Assembly (NCBI RefSeq): GCF_026167665.1
Contig: NZ_CP098740.1
Span: 3,038,001 to 3,102,000, forward strand
Direction of reading: 5' to 3'
DNA length: 64,000 nt
From: Streptomyces drozdowiczii
GTDB taxonomy: Bacteria > Actinomycetota > Actinomycetes > Streptomycetales > Streptomycetaceae
Below are positions 50,205 through 59,035 of the stretch, in pieces (within the stretch, counting starts at the first letter, position 1; each line of letters begins with the position of its first letter). The position numbers and the translations under genes are program-made. A model generated the notes under the pieces. That model saw only the letters and a program-made list of their open reading frames with translations, was not told the DNA's origin and did not search any database.

Positions 50205-51671
50205 ATGAAACGCACCGCTGCCTTCGCCACGACGGCCTGCCTCCTGTGCCTGGCCGCGACCGCCGTCCCCACCGCCCCCGCCGCGGCCGACTACTCCGGC
50301 AACCCGCTGGCCGGGGACAACGGCTTCGGGGTGCTCGTCCAGGACGACGCCGTCCTGGGCAGTACGGAGACCGAGGGGCCGGTCGCCATTGGCGGCAACC
50401 TCACCTACGGGCCGGGGTACAACGTCGCGCTGAACACCCCCGGCACCTTCACCGCCCCCGGCGACGACCGCCCGACCGCCCTGCTCGTCGGCGGAAGAAT
50501 CGATCATGCGGCCAGCTCGCCGCAGGGCGTGCTCCAAGTCCTCAGCGACGGCTACGTGAAGGTCGGCGACCCGACCGGCTCGACGGTCCTGGACGAGGAC
50601 TCCAACGGCGCCGAGGTGAATACCCACATCGTCGCCGCGGGCGCCGGTTACGACTCGACGCCCCGCGTACAGGAAACGGTTCACCAGCCGGTCGAGTCCG
50701 TCACCGACACGACGGGCCTGCCGGATCTCGACGCGCTCTTCGCGACCTTCCGCGACCGCTCGGACGCCATCGACACCTGCGCCACCAACGTCGTCCTGCG
50801 CGACGCCTCCGGCACCCCGCTGCCCGACCAGACGGGCTTCCCCGCCGGGACGAGCGCACACATCACCCTCACCGAGGGCGAGACGAACGTACTCCGGCTG
50901 ACCGGCGAGCAGCTGAACAACCTGTCCGAGATCACCTTCGACAACCAGCCGGACGCGACGACCCCGTTCGTGGTGGACATCGACACGACCGGCACGAACA
51001 GCACGTACGTCTGGCACATCCCGAACCTCGCCGGCGTCTCCGGCGACCAAGCCCCCTACATGCTGTGGAACTTCCCCGACGCCACCGACATCACCATCGC
51101 GGACGGCGACTCGCTGGAGGGCACGATCTACGCGCCCCGCGCCCACCTCACGGACCTCGACCCGTCCAACGTCGAGGGCACGATCGTCGTACGGGAGCTC
51201 ACGGCCGGACCGCTCGGCGACGACGGCACCCCGGTGAACGCGGGGGAGATCCACCAGTTCCCGTTCGCCGCCGACATCGACTGCGACGACGAGGGCCCGT
51301 CACCGTCCCCCACGCCGAGCCCGACGGACTCCACCCCGACGCCAACGCCCACCCCGAGCCCCACGGACTCCACCCCGACGCCGACGCCCACCCCGAGCCC
51401 CACGGACTCCACCCCGACGCCGACGCCCACCCCGTCCCCCACGGACTCGACACCCACACCGACACCCACGGACTCCTCCCCCGGCCCGTACCCGACCCAC
51501 ACTCACCCCACGGCCCACCCGGACCACGGCGGCCACCACCGCCCACCGCATGGCGGCGGCGGCATGGCCGACACCGGCACGACCACCACCCTCTACGCGG
51601 CAGCCGGCGCCTTCGCACTGGCGACGGCAGGCATCTTCCTGCTGGGCCGCAGGCGCCGCCCGAAGCACTGA
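50205..51671 (+). CDS. Choice-of-anchor A family surface protein with sortase-like tail
   Basis: This 488-residue protein has a signal peptide (TTACLLCLAATAVPTAPAAA, cleavage before DYSGNPL). A choice-of-anchor A domain (ADYSGNPLAGDNGFGVLVQD, GPVAIGGNLTYGPGYNV, GTIYAPRAHLTDLDPSNVEG) covers about residues 28-365. Four Pro/Thr repeats of 13 residues follow, then His/Gly/Pro-rich sequence. The tail reads GGMADTGTTTTLYAAAGAFA, a helix, then GRRRRPKH, giving MADTG as an LPXTG-like sorting motif. It is probably covalently or membrane anchored at the cell surface. Promoter-proximal TetR sites may influence it. Confidence 0.9.
   Translation: MKRTAAFATTACLLCLAATAVPTAPAAADYSGNPLAGDNGFGVLVQDDAVLGSTETEGPVAIGGNLTYGPGYNVALNTPGTFTAPGDDRPTALLVGGRIDHAASSPQGVLQVLSDGYVKVGDPTGSTVLDEDSNGAEVNTHIVAAGAGYDSTPRVQETVHQPVESVTDTTGLPDLDALFATFRDRSDAIDTCATNVVLRDASGTPLPDQTGFPAGTSAHITLTEGETNVLRLTGEQLNNLSEITFDNQPDATTPFVVDIDTTGTNSTYVWHIPNLAGVSGDQAPYMLWNFPDATDITIADGDSLEGTIYAPRAHLTDLDPSNVEGTIVVRELTAGPLGDDGTPVNAGEIHQFPFAADIDCDDEGPSPSPTPSPTDSTPTPTPTPSPTDSTPTPTPTPSPTDSTPTPTPTPSPTDSTPTPTPTDSSPGPYPTHTHPTAHPDHGGHHRPPHGGGGMADTGTTTTLYAAAGAFALATAGIFLLGRRRRPKH
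51318..51473 (+). repeat. In-frame 39-bp tandem repeat (four copies)
   Basis: Four tandem 39-bp units encode SPTDSTPTPTPTP (last unit ends TD) inside the surface protein. Units start at 51318, 51357, 51396 and 51435. The codons vary slightly among copies. Such Pro/Thr linkers extend surface domains through the wall; copy number is expected to vary between strains. Confidence 0.9.
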
Positions 51672-51780
51672 CACCGAAAGCTGCGCTCCCTTGCGCGTTT
51701 TTTGCTCGCATATGGCGAATGCTTGCGCGTGAGGGAGCGTGGAGGCTAGGTTCGGCCGCAGTCGAGCGGCGGAGGACGTC

Positions 51781-52554
51781 ATGAATCGGGTCGAATACCG
51801 GGACGTCGTCTTCGCCGAGATCGACGGCTACCGCCCCCTGCTCCTTGACCTGACCGTGCCGGCCGACGCCCCCGCGCCCGTGCCGCTGCTGATCTGGATC
51901 CACGGCGGCGCCTGGCGCGTCGGGTCGCCCCGGGTCGGCGATTCCTGGCTGGGCGTCGCGGACCCGGTCGGGGCCGCGCTGGCCGCCGGATACGCCCTGG
52001 CCACCGTCCAGTACCGGTTCAGCGGCGAGGCGCACTACCCCGCCCAGCGCGACGACGTCCGCGCGGCGGTCGCCGCCCTGCGCCGCCTCGCGCCGGAAGC
52101 GGGGCTGGACCCCGCGCGGTTCGGGGCCTGGGGCGAGTCGGCGGGCGGCCACCTCGCCGCCGTACTCGGTCTCGACCGGCGGGAAGCGGGGCCCGATTCG
52201 AAGGTTCAGGCGGTCGTGGCGTGGTACGCGCCCAGCGACCTCACCACCCTGGGGCGCGCCCCCGGCTCACCGGAGAGCCTGCTCCTCGGACCGGCCGCCG
52301 AACAGGAGGAAGTCCGCAGACTGGCCGGGCCGCTGGCCCATGTGTCCCCGGCGGCCCCGCCCACGCTGCTCATGCACGGCGACGCGGACAAGCTCGTCCC
52401 GTGCGACCAGAGCCGCAGGTTCGCGGACGCGCTCACGGCAGCGGGCGCCACCGCCGAGTTCGTCGTCGTCCCGGGGGCCGGTCACTGTTTCGAGGGGGCG
52501 GATCTGCGGGAACCCGTACGCCTCAGCCTGGACTTCTTCGACCGCCACCTGTGA
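51781..52554 (+). CDS. Alpha/beta hydrolase (HSL/BD-FAE-like)
   Basis: This 257-residue esterase-like hydrolase has the oxyanion HGGAWRVGSPRVGD motif, the nucleophile elbow GAWGESAGGHLAAVLG (Ser near 120), the acid residue near HGDADKLVPCDQ, and His in GAGHCFEGAD. It belongs to the hormone-sensitive lipase-like/carboxylesterase group. I chose the ATG at 51781 in AGGACGTC-ATG; the upstream ATG 51739 lacks support. It converges with the cupin gene. The substrate is unknown. Confidence 0.9.
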   Translation: MNRVEYRDVVFAEIDGYRPLLLDLTVPADAPAPVPLLIWIHGGAWRVGSPRVGDSWLGVADPVGAALAAGYALATVQYRFSGEAHYPAQRDDVRAAVAALRRLAPEAGLDPARFGAWGESAGGHLAAVLGLDRREAGPDSKVQAVVAWYAPSDLTTLGRAPGSPESLLLGPAAEQEEVRRLAGPLAHVSPAAPPTLLMHGDADKLVPCDQSRRFADALTAAGATAEFVVVPGAGHCFEGADLREPVRLSLDFFDRHL

Positions 52555-52565
52555 GGCGCGCGACC

Positions 52566-53057
52566 TCACCGCCCCGGGAACCGCTCCCCGCACGCGCTGC
52601 AGAACACCGGCGCCGACTCCGGCGACATCCGCCCGCACTCCGGGCAGACCCGGTCCAGCGCGCAGGGCGCTTCGCCGCCCTCCTGCGCGTACACCGTCGG
52701 CTTGAGCGTCAGGCCGGGGCGGCGGCGGTGCACGGTCAGGTACGCGAGGCCGTCCGGGCCCGCCGTCACGGAGCGGCGGGAGGTGCGGGGCAGCCAGGTG
52801 ACCGTGCTCGGGGCCAGCATCAGCGGCGCGGAACCGTCGCCGGGCACGATCCGGCCGCCGCCCGCGAGGACGACCAGCAGCACGTCGAGCACGTCCTCCT
52901 GGTGCTCGCCGACCTCCGCGCCCGGCGGCAGCCGCACGAGGTTCGCGTCCAGCTCCCTCCCCTGCCGGTCGAGCTGCCACAGGGCGCCCCGGTCGTCGGG
53001 GGACGCGGCGGCGAGCAGGTCGTCCAGTACGGCGAGTACCTCGGGAGTCGCGTTCAC
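52566..53057 (-). CDS. Cupin-like domain fused to a zinc ribbon
   Basis: This 163-residue protein combines a cupin-like beta-barrel (LVRLPPGAEVGEHQEDVLDV, LLVVLAGGGRIVPGDGSAPL, TWLPRTSRRSVTAGPDGLAY) with a C-terminal zinc ribbon (CALDRVCPECGRMSPESAPV then FCSACGERFPG; four Cys in C-x2-C...C-x2-C pairs). The fusion suggests a ligand-sensing or nucleic-acid/protein-binding adaptor. The family is not identified beyond these domains. Confidence 0.8.
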   Translation of the reverse strand: MNATPEVLAVLDDLLAAASPDDRGALWQLDRQGRELDANLVRLPPGAEVGEHQEDVLDVLLVVLAGGGRIVPGDGSAPLMLAPSTVTWLPRTSRRSVTAGPDGLAYLTVHRRRPGLTLKPTVYAQEGGEAPCALDRVCPECGRMSPESAPVFCSACGERFPGR

Positions 53058-53119
53058 GCCGCCAGGCTACGACCGCGTACCCCTAAGCTGTACGCCGCCG
53101 AGCGAGGAGACACAGGCTC

Positions 53120-54088
53120 ATGCGCGCCGAGAAGTACCCCCCGATCGACCCCCACGACCACGGCATGCTCGACGTCGGCGACGGCAACCACGTCTACTGG
53201 GAGGTCTGCGGCAACCCCGCCGGAAAGCCCGCCCTCGTCGTCCACGGCGGTCCCGGGTCCGGCTGCACCGAGCGGCCCCGGCAGTACTTCGACCCGGAGC
53301 GCTACCGCGTCGTCCTCTTCGACCAGCGCAACTGCGGGCGCTCGACGCCGCACGCGAGCGACCCGGCCGTCGACCTGCGGCACAACACGACGGACCACCT
53401 CGTCGCCGACATGGAACGCCTCCGCGCCCACCTCGGGATCGACCGCTGGCTGCTGTACGGGGGTTCCTGGGGCTCCACGCTGATCCTGGCGTACGCCGAG
53501 CGGCACCCGGAGCGGGTGACCGAGATCGTGATCCCGGCGGTGACCACGACCCGGCGCTCCGAGATCGACTGGCTGTACCGGGGCGCCGGCCTCTTCCACC
53601 CGGAGGCGTGGGAACGCTTCCGGGCCCACGTCCCCGAGGCCGCGAGCGACGCGACCCCGGATGTGCTCGCCGCGTACGCCCGGCGCACCGCGGACCCCGA
53701 CCCGGAGGTACGGGCGCGGGCGACGGCGGAGTGGTGCGCCTGGGAGGACGCGGTGCTGTCCGGCGAGGCGTACGCGGGCCCTCACCCGTACAGCGGGCGG
53801 CCCGGCCGGGCGCAGGCGGCGCTGGTGCGGATCTGCGCGCACTACTTCTCGCACGGCGCCTGGCTGGAGGAGGGCCGGCTGATCCGGGACGCGGGGCGGC
53901 TGGCCGGGATTCCCGGGGTGCTGGTGCACGGGCGGCGGGACATGGGCGGGCCGCTCGGCACGGCGTGGGAGCTGGCCAAGGCGTGGCCGGACGCGGAGCT
54001 GACGGTGATCGAGGACGCGGGGCACCTGGGCGGGGCGGCGACGAGCCGGGCGATCCTCACGGCACTGGACCGGTTCGCGCAGGCATAG
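53120..54088 (+). CDS. pip: Proline iminopeptidase
   Basis: This 322-residue serine peptidase removes N-terminal proline. Signature segments are LVVHGGPGSGCTERPRQYFD, YRVVLFDQRNCGRSTPHASD, the nucleophile elbow LLYGGSWGSTLILAYAERHP (Ser), HGRRDMGGPL (Asp), and EDAGHLGGA (His). All are typical of the prolyl aminopeptidase S33 family, and the length is standard. It is monocistronic, divergent from the cupin/zinc ribbon gene. Confidence 0.94.
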   Translation: MRAEKYPPIDPHDHGMLDVGDGNHVYWEVCGNPAGKPALVVHGGPGSGCTERPRQYFDPERYRVVLFDQRNCGRSTPHASDPAVDLRHNTTDHLVADMERLRAHLGIDRWLLYGGSWGSTLILAYAERHPERVTEIVIPAVTTTRRSEIDWLYRGAGLFHPEAWERFRAHVPEAASDATPDVLAAYARRTADPDPEVRARATAEWCAWEDAVLSGEAYAGPHPYSGRPGRAQAALVRICAHYFSHGAWLEEGRLIRDAGRLAGIPGVLVHGRRDMGGPLGTAWELAKAWPDAELTVIEDAGHLGGAATSRAILTALDRFAQA

Positions 54089-54138
54089 ACCGACAAGCGC
54101 TTGCTTCGAGCGCGCTCGAAGGAGTTGGCTTGGGGTCC

Positions 54139-55134
54139 ATGAAGTACACGCAGCTCGGACGCACCGGACTCAAGGTAAGCCGCCTCGTCCTGGGGACGAT
54201 GAACTTCGGCCCCCAGACCAACGAGAGCGACAGTCACGACCTCATGGACGCCGCGCTGGACGCCGGCGTCAACTTCTTCGACACCGCGAACGTATACGGC
54301 TGGGGCGAGAACAAGGGCCGCACCGAGGAGATCCTCGGCACCTGGTTCGCCAAGGGCGGCGACCGCCGCGACAAGGTCGTGCTCGCCACCAAGGTCTACG
54401 GCAACATGGGCGCCGACGGCGAGGCGTGGCCGAACCACGACAAGCTGTCCGCCGTCAACATCCGCCGGGCCGTCGACGCCAGCCTGAAGCGGCTCCAGAC
54501 GGACCACATCGACCTGTACCAGTTCCACCACGTCGACCGGGACACCCCGATCGAGGAGATCTGGCAGGCCATCGACGTACTGATCCAGCAGGGCAAGATC
54601 CTGTACGCCGGTTCCTCGAACTTCTCCGGCTACAAGATCGCCCAGGCCAACGAGCGCGCCCGGCAGCGCGGCAGCTACGGCCTGGTCAGCGAGCAGTGCA
54701 TCTACAACCTGATGGAGCGCGGCGCCGAGATGGAGGTCATCCCGGCCTCCCAGGAGTACGGCCTCGGCGTCATCCCGTGGTCGCCGCTGCACGGCGGCCT
54801 GCTCGGCGGCGCCATCCGCAAGGAGCGCGAGGGCGGCGGCGCCCGCTCCACCTCCGGCCGCTCCGGCGACGCGCTGGCCGACCCGAAGGTCCGGGCGCAG
54901 ATCCAGGCGTACGAGGACCTGCTCGACAAGCACGGTCTGGAGCCCGGTGAGGTGGGCCTCGCCTGGCTGCTGACACGGCCCGGGATCACCGGCCCGATCT
55001 CCGGCCCGCGCACGCGGGAGCAGCTCGACTCGGCGCTGCGCGCGGTGGAGCTGGAGCTGTCGACGGAGGTGCTGGACGCGCTGGAGGAGATCTTCCCCGG
55101 CCCGGGCCCGTCGCCGGAGAACTTCGCCTGGTAG
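54139..55134 (+). CDS. Aldo/keto reductase (YajO/PhnX-like class)
   Basis: This 331-residue (beta/alpha)8 oxidoreductase reads KYTQLGRTGLKVSRLVLGTM, NFFDTANVYGWGENKGRTEE (Asp/Tyr), KVVLATKVYGNMG (Lys) and DLYQFHHVDRDTPIEEIWQA (His). It is of the AKR11/12-like class with NADPH-binding GPISGPRTREQLDSALRAVE. It begins at ATG 54139. It may reduce sugar or xenobiotic aldehydes; the substrate is unknown. Confidence 0.92.
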   Translation: MKYTQLGRTGLKVSRLVLGTMNFGPQTNESDSHDLMDAALDAGVNFFDTANVYGWGENKGRTEEILGTWFAKGGDRRDKVVLATKVYGNMGADGEAWPNHDKLSAVNIRRAVDASLKRLQTDHIDLYQFHHVDRDTPIEEIWQAIDVLIQQGKILYAGSSNFSGYKIAQANERARQRGSYGLVSEQCIYNLMERGAEMEVIPASQEYGLGVIPWSPLHGGLLGGAIRKEREGGGARSTSGRSGDALADPKVRAQIQAYEDLLDKHGLEPGEVGLAWLLTRPGITGPISGPRTREQLDSALRAVELELSTEVLDALEEIFPGPGPSPENFAW

Positions 55135-55143
55135 AGGCGCCTG

Positions 55144-55230
55144 TCAGCCGACGGCGGCCGCCACGGCGACGACGGCGAACATCAGTACGAGCACGGCCGC
55201 CATGATGCGGTTTCTGGTCTTCGGGTCCAC
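55144..55230 (-). CDS. 28-residue single-pass membrane peptide
   Basis: A short GTG-started frame encodes VDPKTRNRIMAAVLVLMFAV and VAVAAAVG, i.e. a positively charged head (Lys/Arg) followed by one hydrophobic helix. It is followed by a stop at 55144 and lies just inside the strong hairpin at 55267-55305. Codon use is GC3-rich. I think it is real, but it is too short to prove from sequence alone. Confidence 0.55.
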   Translation of the reverse strand: MDPKTRNRIMAAVLVLMFAVVAVAAAVG

Positions 55231-55266
55231 CCGACGAGCGTAACCGGACCGGCCTGTGCGAACGCG

Positions 55267-55305
55267 ACGCGGCCCCGCCCCGGAGAACCGGGAGCGGGGC
55301 CGCGT
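55267..55305. terminator. Bidirectional hairpin terminator
   Basis: A very stable GC-rich hairpin pairs ACGCGGCCCCGC with GCGGGGCCGCGT around an inner CCGG/CCGG pair. It lies between the MFS gene stop (55335) and the small membrane peptide. It can terminate transcription from the right, and possibly from the left. Confidence 0.75.
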
Positions 55306-55334
55306 AGTCGCGTGGTCGCGTACGGGCGTAGCCC

Positions 55335-56669
55335 TTACGCCGCCGTGGCCAGCTGCTCGCGCTGGACGAAGCGGACGTGCGGGCGGCCCGGGCGCAGGTC
55401 CACCTTGAGTCGCAGACCGCCGAGGCGGGCCAGGATCACACCGATGCCGACCGCCGCCGCGAGGGACAGCGCACCGCCGACCACCATGCCGGTGCGGGCG
55501 CCGTACGCGTCGCTGATCCAGCCGACGATCGGGGCGCCCACTGGCGTACCCCCGGCGAAGACCATCATGTAGAGGCTCATCACACGGCCGCGCATGGCCG
55601 GGTCCGACGCCATCTGGACGCTGGTGTTGGCGCTGATGTTGGTCGTCAGGCCGATCATGCCGATCGGGACCAGCAGGACCGCGAAGATCCAGACGTTCGG
55701 CGCGAGCGCCGCGACGATCTCCAGCAGGCCGAAGGCCGTACCGGCGGCGACCAGCATCCGCAGCCGCGAGGAGCGGCGGCGGGCGGCGAGCAGGGCACCG
55801 GCGAGGGAGCCGGCGGCCATGAGGATGTTGAAGAACGAGTACATCCCGGCGCCGCCGTGGAAGATCTCGTCCGCGAAGGCCGTCAGCCAGATCGGGAAGT
55901 TGAAGCCGAAGGTGCCGACGAAGCCGACCAGGACGATCGGCCAGATCAGCTCGGGGCGCCCGGAGACGTACCGCAGCCCCTCACGGAGCTGCCCCTTGCC
56001 GCGCGGCACGATGACCGCCTTGTGCAGCTCGCTCGGCCGCATCATCATCAGGCCGACGAGCGGGGCGAGGAACGACAGGCCGTTGAACATGAAGGCCCAG
56101 CCGCTGCCGACCGTGGTGATCAGCACACCCGCGACGGCGGGACCGATGAGCCGGGCCGACTGGAAGTTCGCCGAGTTCAGGCTGACCGCGTTGCGCAGCT
56201 GCGCGGGGCCGACCATCTCGGACACGAACGCCTGCCGGGCCGGATTGTCGACCACGGTGACCATGCCGAGCAGGAACGCGATCAGATAGACGTGCCAGAC
56301 CTGGACCACGCCGGAGAGCGTGAGCACGGCGAGCACGACACCGCAGGCGCCCAGGGCGGCCTGGCTGACGAGCAGGAGCTTGCGCTTCGGCAGCCGGTCG
56401 GCGATGACGCCGCCGTACAGGCCGAACAGCAGCATGGGGAGGAACTGGAGCGCCGTGGTGATGCCTACGGCGGCGGCGGACCCGGTGAGGCTCAGAACGA
56501 GCCAGTCCTGCGTGATGCGGGACATCCAGGTACCGGTGTTGGAGATCACGGCGCCCGTGGCGAACAGGCGGTAGTTGCGGATCTTCAGCGACGAGAAGGT
56601 CCCGCCGGTCTTGCTCTCGTGGGTGGAAGTCGGTGCGGGGGCGGAGTCTGCTCCGGATCCCGTACTCAA
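55335..56669 (-). CDS. MFS transporter (MFS_3/EntS-like)
   Basis: This 444-residue, 12-helix transporter starts at TTG 56669 with AGGAGG about 9 bases upstream. A long variable N-terminus is followed by FSSLKIRNYRLFATGAVISN, GGVIADRLPKRKLLLVSQAA (motif A-like), VDNPARQAFVSEMVGPAQLR and MRGRVMSLYMMVFAGGTPVG. It is 53 bp downstream of a MarR gene in the same direction and is probably regulated by it. It may export a drug, siderophore or metabolite. Confidence 0.92.
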   Translation of the reverse strand: MSTGSGADSAPAPTSTHESKTGGTFSSLKIRNYRLFATGAVISNTGTWMSRITQDWLVLSLTGSAAAVGITTALQFLPMLLFGLYGGVIADRLPKRKLLLVSQAALGACGVVLAVLTLSGVVQVWHVYLIAFLLGMVTVVDNPARQAFVSEMVGPAQLRNAVSLNSANFQSARLIGPAVAGVLITTVGSGWAFMFNGLSFLAPLVGLMMMRPSELHKAVIVPRGKGQLREGLRYVSGRPELIWPIVLVGFVGTFGFNFPIWLTAFADEIFHGGAGMYSFFNILMAAGSLAGALLAARRRSSRLRMLVAAGTAFGLLEIVAALAPNVWIFAVLLVPIGMIGLTTNISANTSVQMASDPAMRGRVMSLYMMVFAGGTPVGAPIVGWISDAYGARTGMVVGGALSLAAAVGIGVILARLGGLRLKVDLRPGRPHVRFVQREQLATAA

Positions 56670-56722
56670 AAGGGTTCGCCTCCTCGGCGTGGACATCTTG
56701 CTGGTCGACGGGGACGTACCTC

Positions 56723-57163
56723 TTACAGGTGGGCGAGCTTCTCCAGCACGGGCGCCGCGTTGCGCAGCGTCTCCCACTCGTCCTCGTCCAGGCCCTCGGC
56801 GAGCGTGGTCAGCCAGGCGTTCCGCTTCTTGCGGCTCTCGGCGAGCATGGCCTCGGCCTGCTCGGTCTGGCTGACCATCTTCTGACGACGGTCATCGGGG
56901 TGCGGTTCCAGCCTGACCAGACCCTTCGATTCCAGCAAGGCGACGATGCGGGTCATCGACGGCGGCTGGACATGCTCCTTGCGGGCCAGCTCACCCGGGG
57001 TGGCGGAACCACAACGGGCGAGCGTCCCGAGCACCGACATCTCGGTCGGGCTCAGCGACTCGTCGACGCGCTGGTGCTTCAGGCGCCGGCCGAGCAGCAT
57101 GACGGCGGAACGGAGGGAGCTCACGGCGGCGGCACTGTCGCTGTCGTGGATCAGGTCAGGCAT
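56723..57163 (-). CDS. MarR family regulator
   Basis: This 146-residue winged-helix regulator has LSPTEMSVLGTLARCGSATP, GELARKEHVQPPSMTRIVAL (recognition helix) and LVRLEPHPDDRRQKMVSQTE (wing). Dimerisation helices lie at both ends. It is the first gene of a MarR-MFS operon, and it probably represses it until bound by a phenolic or drug ligand. A GTTAGCGTAAC inverted repeat lies just upstream (57168-57178). Confidence 0.92.
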   Translation of the reverse strand: MPDLIHDSDSAAAVSSLRSAVMLLGRRLKHQRVDESLSPTEMSVLGTLARCGSATPGELARKEHVQPPSMTRIVALLESKGLVRLEPHPDDRRQKMVSQTEQAEAMLAESRKKRNAWLTTLAEGLDEDEWETLRNAAPVLEKLAHL

Positions 57164-57167
57164 GTTT

Positions 57168-57178
57168 GTTAGCGTAAC
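57168..57178. promoter_or_regulatory. Candidate MarR operator
   Basis: GTTA-GCG-TAAC is a small perfect inverted repeat 5 bp upstream of the MarR start, in an AT-rich stretch (to about 57210). Its size is short for a full MarR site, so it may be the core only. Confidence 0.4.
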
Positions 57179-57328
57179 TCATTACCTACTCTAAAGACCA
57201 CTTGTGTTACACGCGCGTAAGCGGGATCACCCCGGCCCAGAGCCGGATCACCAATCGATCACCCAAACGAGTGAGCCACCGGCGGAAAATCTCGCGCGGC
57301 GGGCCCGTGGGGCGTAACCCTGCTTGGC

Positions 57329-57553
57329 ATGGGATCGACAGTGCTCAGCCTGCGCATAGACGGTGAGCTGCTCGACCGGCTCAAGCAGCATGCCGCAAAA
57401 CGCGGAATGAGCGTCCAGGACTATGTGGTCCGGACGCTCATTCGCGACGACTTCGACGAGCGCTTCCAGTCGGCCGTCGAGGAGACGGAGAAGTTCTACG
57501 GGCAGGAGAAGCTCTGCCCGGCGGAGGGCGTGCCGGCCGAGGAGGTCAACTGA
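57329..57553 (+). CDS. Ribbon-helix-helix (CopG/Arc-like) protein
   Basis: This 74-residue protein begins MGSTVLSLRIDGELLDRLKQ and continues HAAKRGMSVQDYVVRTLIRD. This is the beta-strand/helix/helix ribbon-helix-helix DNA-binding fold. The C-terminal 30 residues are acidic and may contact a partner. No toxin gene follows it: the next gene, on the other strand, is a purine permease. It could be an orphan antitoxin or a regulator. Confidence 0.88.
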   Translation: MGSTVLSLRIDGELLDRLKQHAAKRGMSVQDYVVRTLIRDDFDERFQSAVEETEKFYGQEKLCPAEGVPAEEVN

Positions 57554-57580
57554 CCCCCGGGGCCGGTCCGCGCACCGCCC

Positions 57581-59035
57581 TTACGTGAGGCCGAGCGCCG
57601 GCATCATGTAGTAGAAGACGAAGACCGCCGACACGGCGTACATCGCGGCGGGCACCTCGCGCCCCCGGCCGGAGGCCAGGCGCAGCACGGTGAAGGCGAT
57701 GAAGCCGATGCCGATGCCGTTGGTGATCGAGTACGTGAACGGCATCATGACCATCGCGAGGAACGCCGGGATCGCCAGCGTGAAGTCGCTCCAGTCGATG
57801 TCCCGCACCGAGCCCGCGATGATCAGGAAGCCCACCGCCAGCAGGGCGGGGGTCGCCGCCTGCGAGGGGACCATGGTCGCCAGCGGCGTGAGGAACAGCG
57901 CCACCGTGAACAGCAGGCCCGTGACGATGCTGGCCAGACCCGTGCGGGCACCCTCGCCGACGCCCGCCGTGGACTCCACGAAGCAGGTCGAGGCGGAGGA
58001 GGAGGTGGCGCCGCCCGCGGCGACCGCGACACCGTCCACGAGGAGCACCCGGTTGATGCCCGGGAAGTTGCCGTTGGCGTCCGTCAGCTTCGCCTCGTCG
58101 CCGACACCGAGGATGGTGCCCATCGCGTCGAAGAAGCAGGACAGCAGCACGGTGAAGACGAACAGGATGCCGGTCAGCACGCCCACCTTGTGGAAGCCGC
58201 CGAACAGGCTGAAGTGACCCAGCAGCCCGAAGTCCGGCGTGGCCACGGGATTGCCCGGCCACTCCGGCACGGTCAGCCCCCACGCCTCGCCCGGCAGGTC
58301 GGCGGCCGCGTCGATGATCAGCGCGACCACGGTCATCGCCACGATGGAGATCAGGATCGCGCCCGGCACCTTGCGGACGATCAGGATCAGGGTCAGCAGC
58401 GCGCCCAGCACGAAGACCAGGACGGGCCAGCCGTTGAGGTGGCCGTCGGAGCCGAGCTGGAGCGGCACGGTGGTGTGCGCGGCGTCCGGCATGCGGGAGA
58501 CGAAGCCCGAGTCGACCAGGCCGATGAGCAGGATGAACAGGCCGATACCGATCGCGATGCCCTTGCGGAGCGAGCCCGGTACGGCGTTCATCACGCGTTC
58601 CCGCAGCCCGGTCGCGACCAGCAGCATGACCACGATGCCCGCGAGGACCACCATGCCCATGGCGTCGGGCCAGCTCATCCGGGGGGCGAGCTGGAGGGCG
58701 ACGACGGTGTTGACACCGAGGCCCGCGGCCAGCGCGATCGGCACGTTGCCGATGACGCCCATGAGCAGCGTGGAGAACGCGGCGGTGAGCACGGTCGCGG
58801 TGACCAGCTGGCCGCCGTCGAGCTGGTGGCCGTACATGTCCTTCGCGCTGCCCAGGATGATCGGGTTCAGCACGATGATGTAGGCCATCGCGAAGAAGGT
58901 CGCGAATCCGCCACGGATCTCGCGGGCAACCGACGACCCCCGCTCGGAGATCTTGAAGAAGCCGTCCAGGCCGCCGGAGGACGGGGAGGGCGGAGGCGGC
59001 GTGGCGTCGACCTTAGCGGTGGCCGAGGGGGACAT
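57581..59035 (-). CDS. NCS2 family purine permease (AzgA-like)
   Basis: This 484-residue, roughly 12-14-helix transporter has the AzgA signature. Elements are GGFATFFAMAYIIVLNPIIL, IALAAGLGVNTVVALQLAP, LLSCFFDAMGTILGVGDEAK and ATSSSASTCFVESTAGVGEG. AzgA proteins import guanine, hypoxanthine or adenine with protons. The start is ATG 59035, and a 190-bp AT-richer leader lies upstream. It converges with the RHH gene. Confidence 0.93.
   Translation of the reverse strand: MSPSATAKVDATPPPPSPSSGGLDGFFKISERGSSVAREIRGGFATFFAMAYIIVLNPIILGSAKDMYGHQLDGGQLVTATVLTAAFSTLLMGVIGNVPIALAAGLGVNTVVALQLAPRMSWPDAMGMVVLAGIVVMLLVATGLRERVMNAVPGSLRKGIAIGIGLFILLIGLVDSGFVSRMPDAAHTTVPLQLGSDGHLNGWPVLVFVLGALLTLILIVRKVPGAILISIVAMTVVALIIDAAADLPGEAWGLTVPEWPGNPVATPDFGLLGHFSLFGGFHKVGVLTGILFVFTVLLSCFFDAMGTILGVGDEAKLTDANGNFPGINRVLLVDGVAVAAGGATSSSASTCFVESTAGVGEGARTGLASIVTGLLFTVALFLTPLATMVPSQAATPALLAVGFLIIAGSVRDIDWSDFTLAIPAFLAMVMMPFTYSITNGIGIGFIAFTVLRLASGRGREVPAAMYAVSAVFVFYYMMPALGLT

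Noticed and set aside
51318..51473. CRISPR-like direct repeats
   Set aside because: The 39-bp units are contiguous, without spacers, and encode in-frame Pro/Thr repeats of a surface protein.
57329..57553. Ribbon-helix-helix gene as half of a toxin-antitoxin pair
   Set aside because: There is no small toxin-like gene beside it; the next gene is a convergent purine permease.
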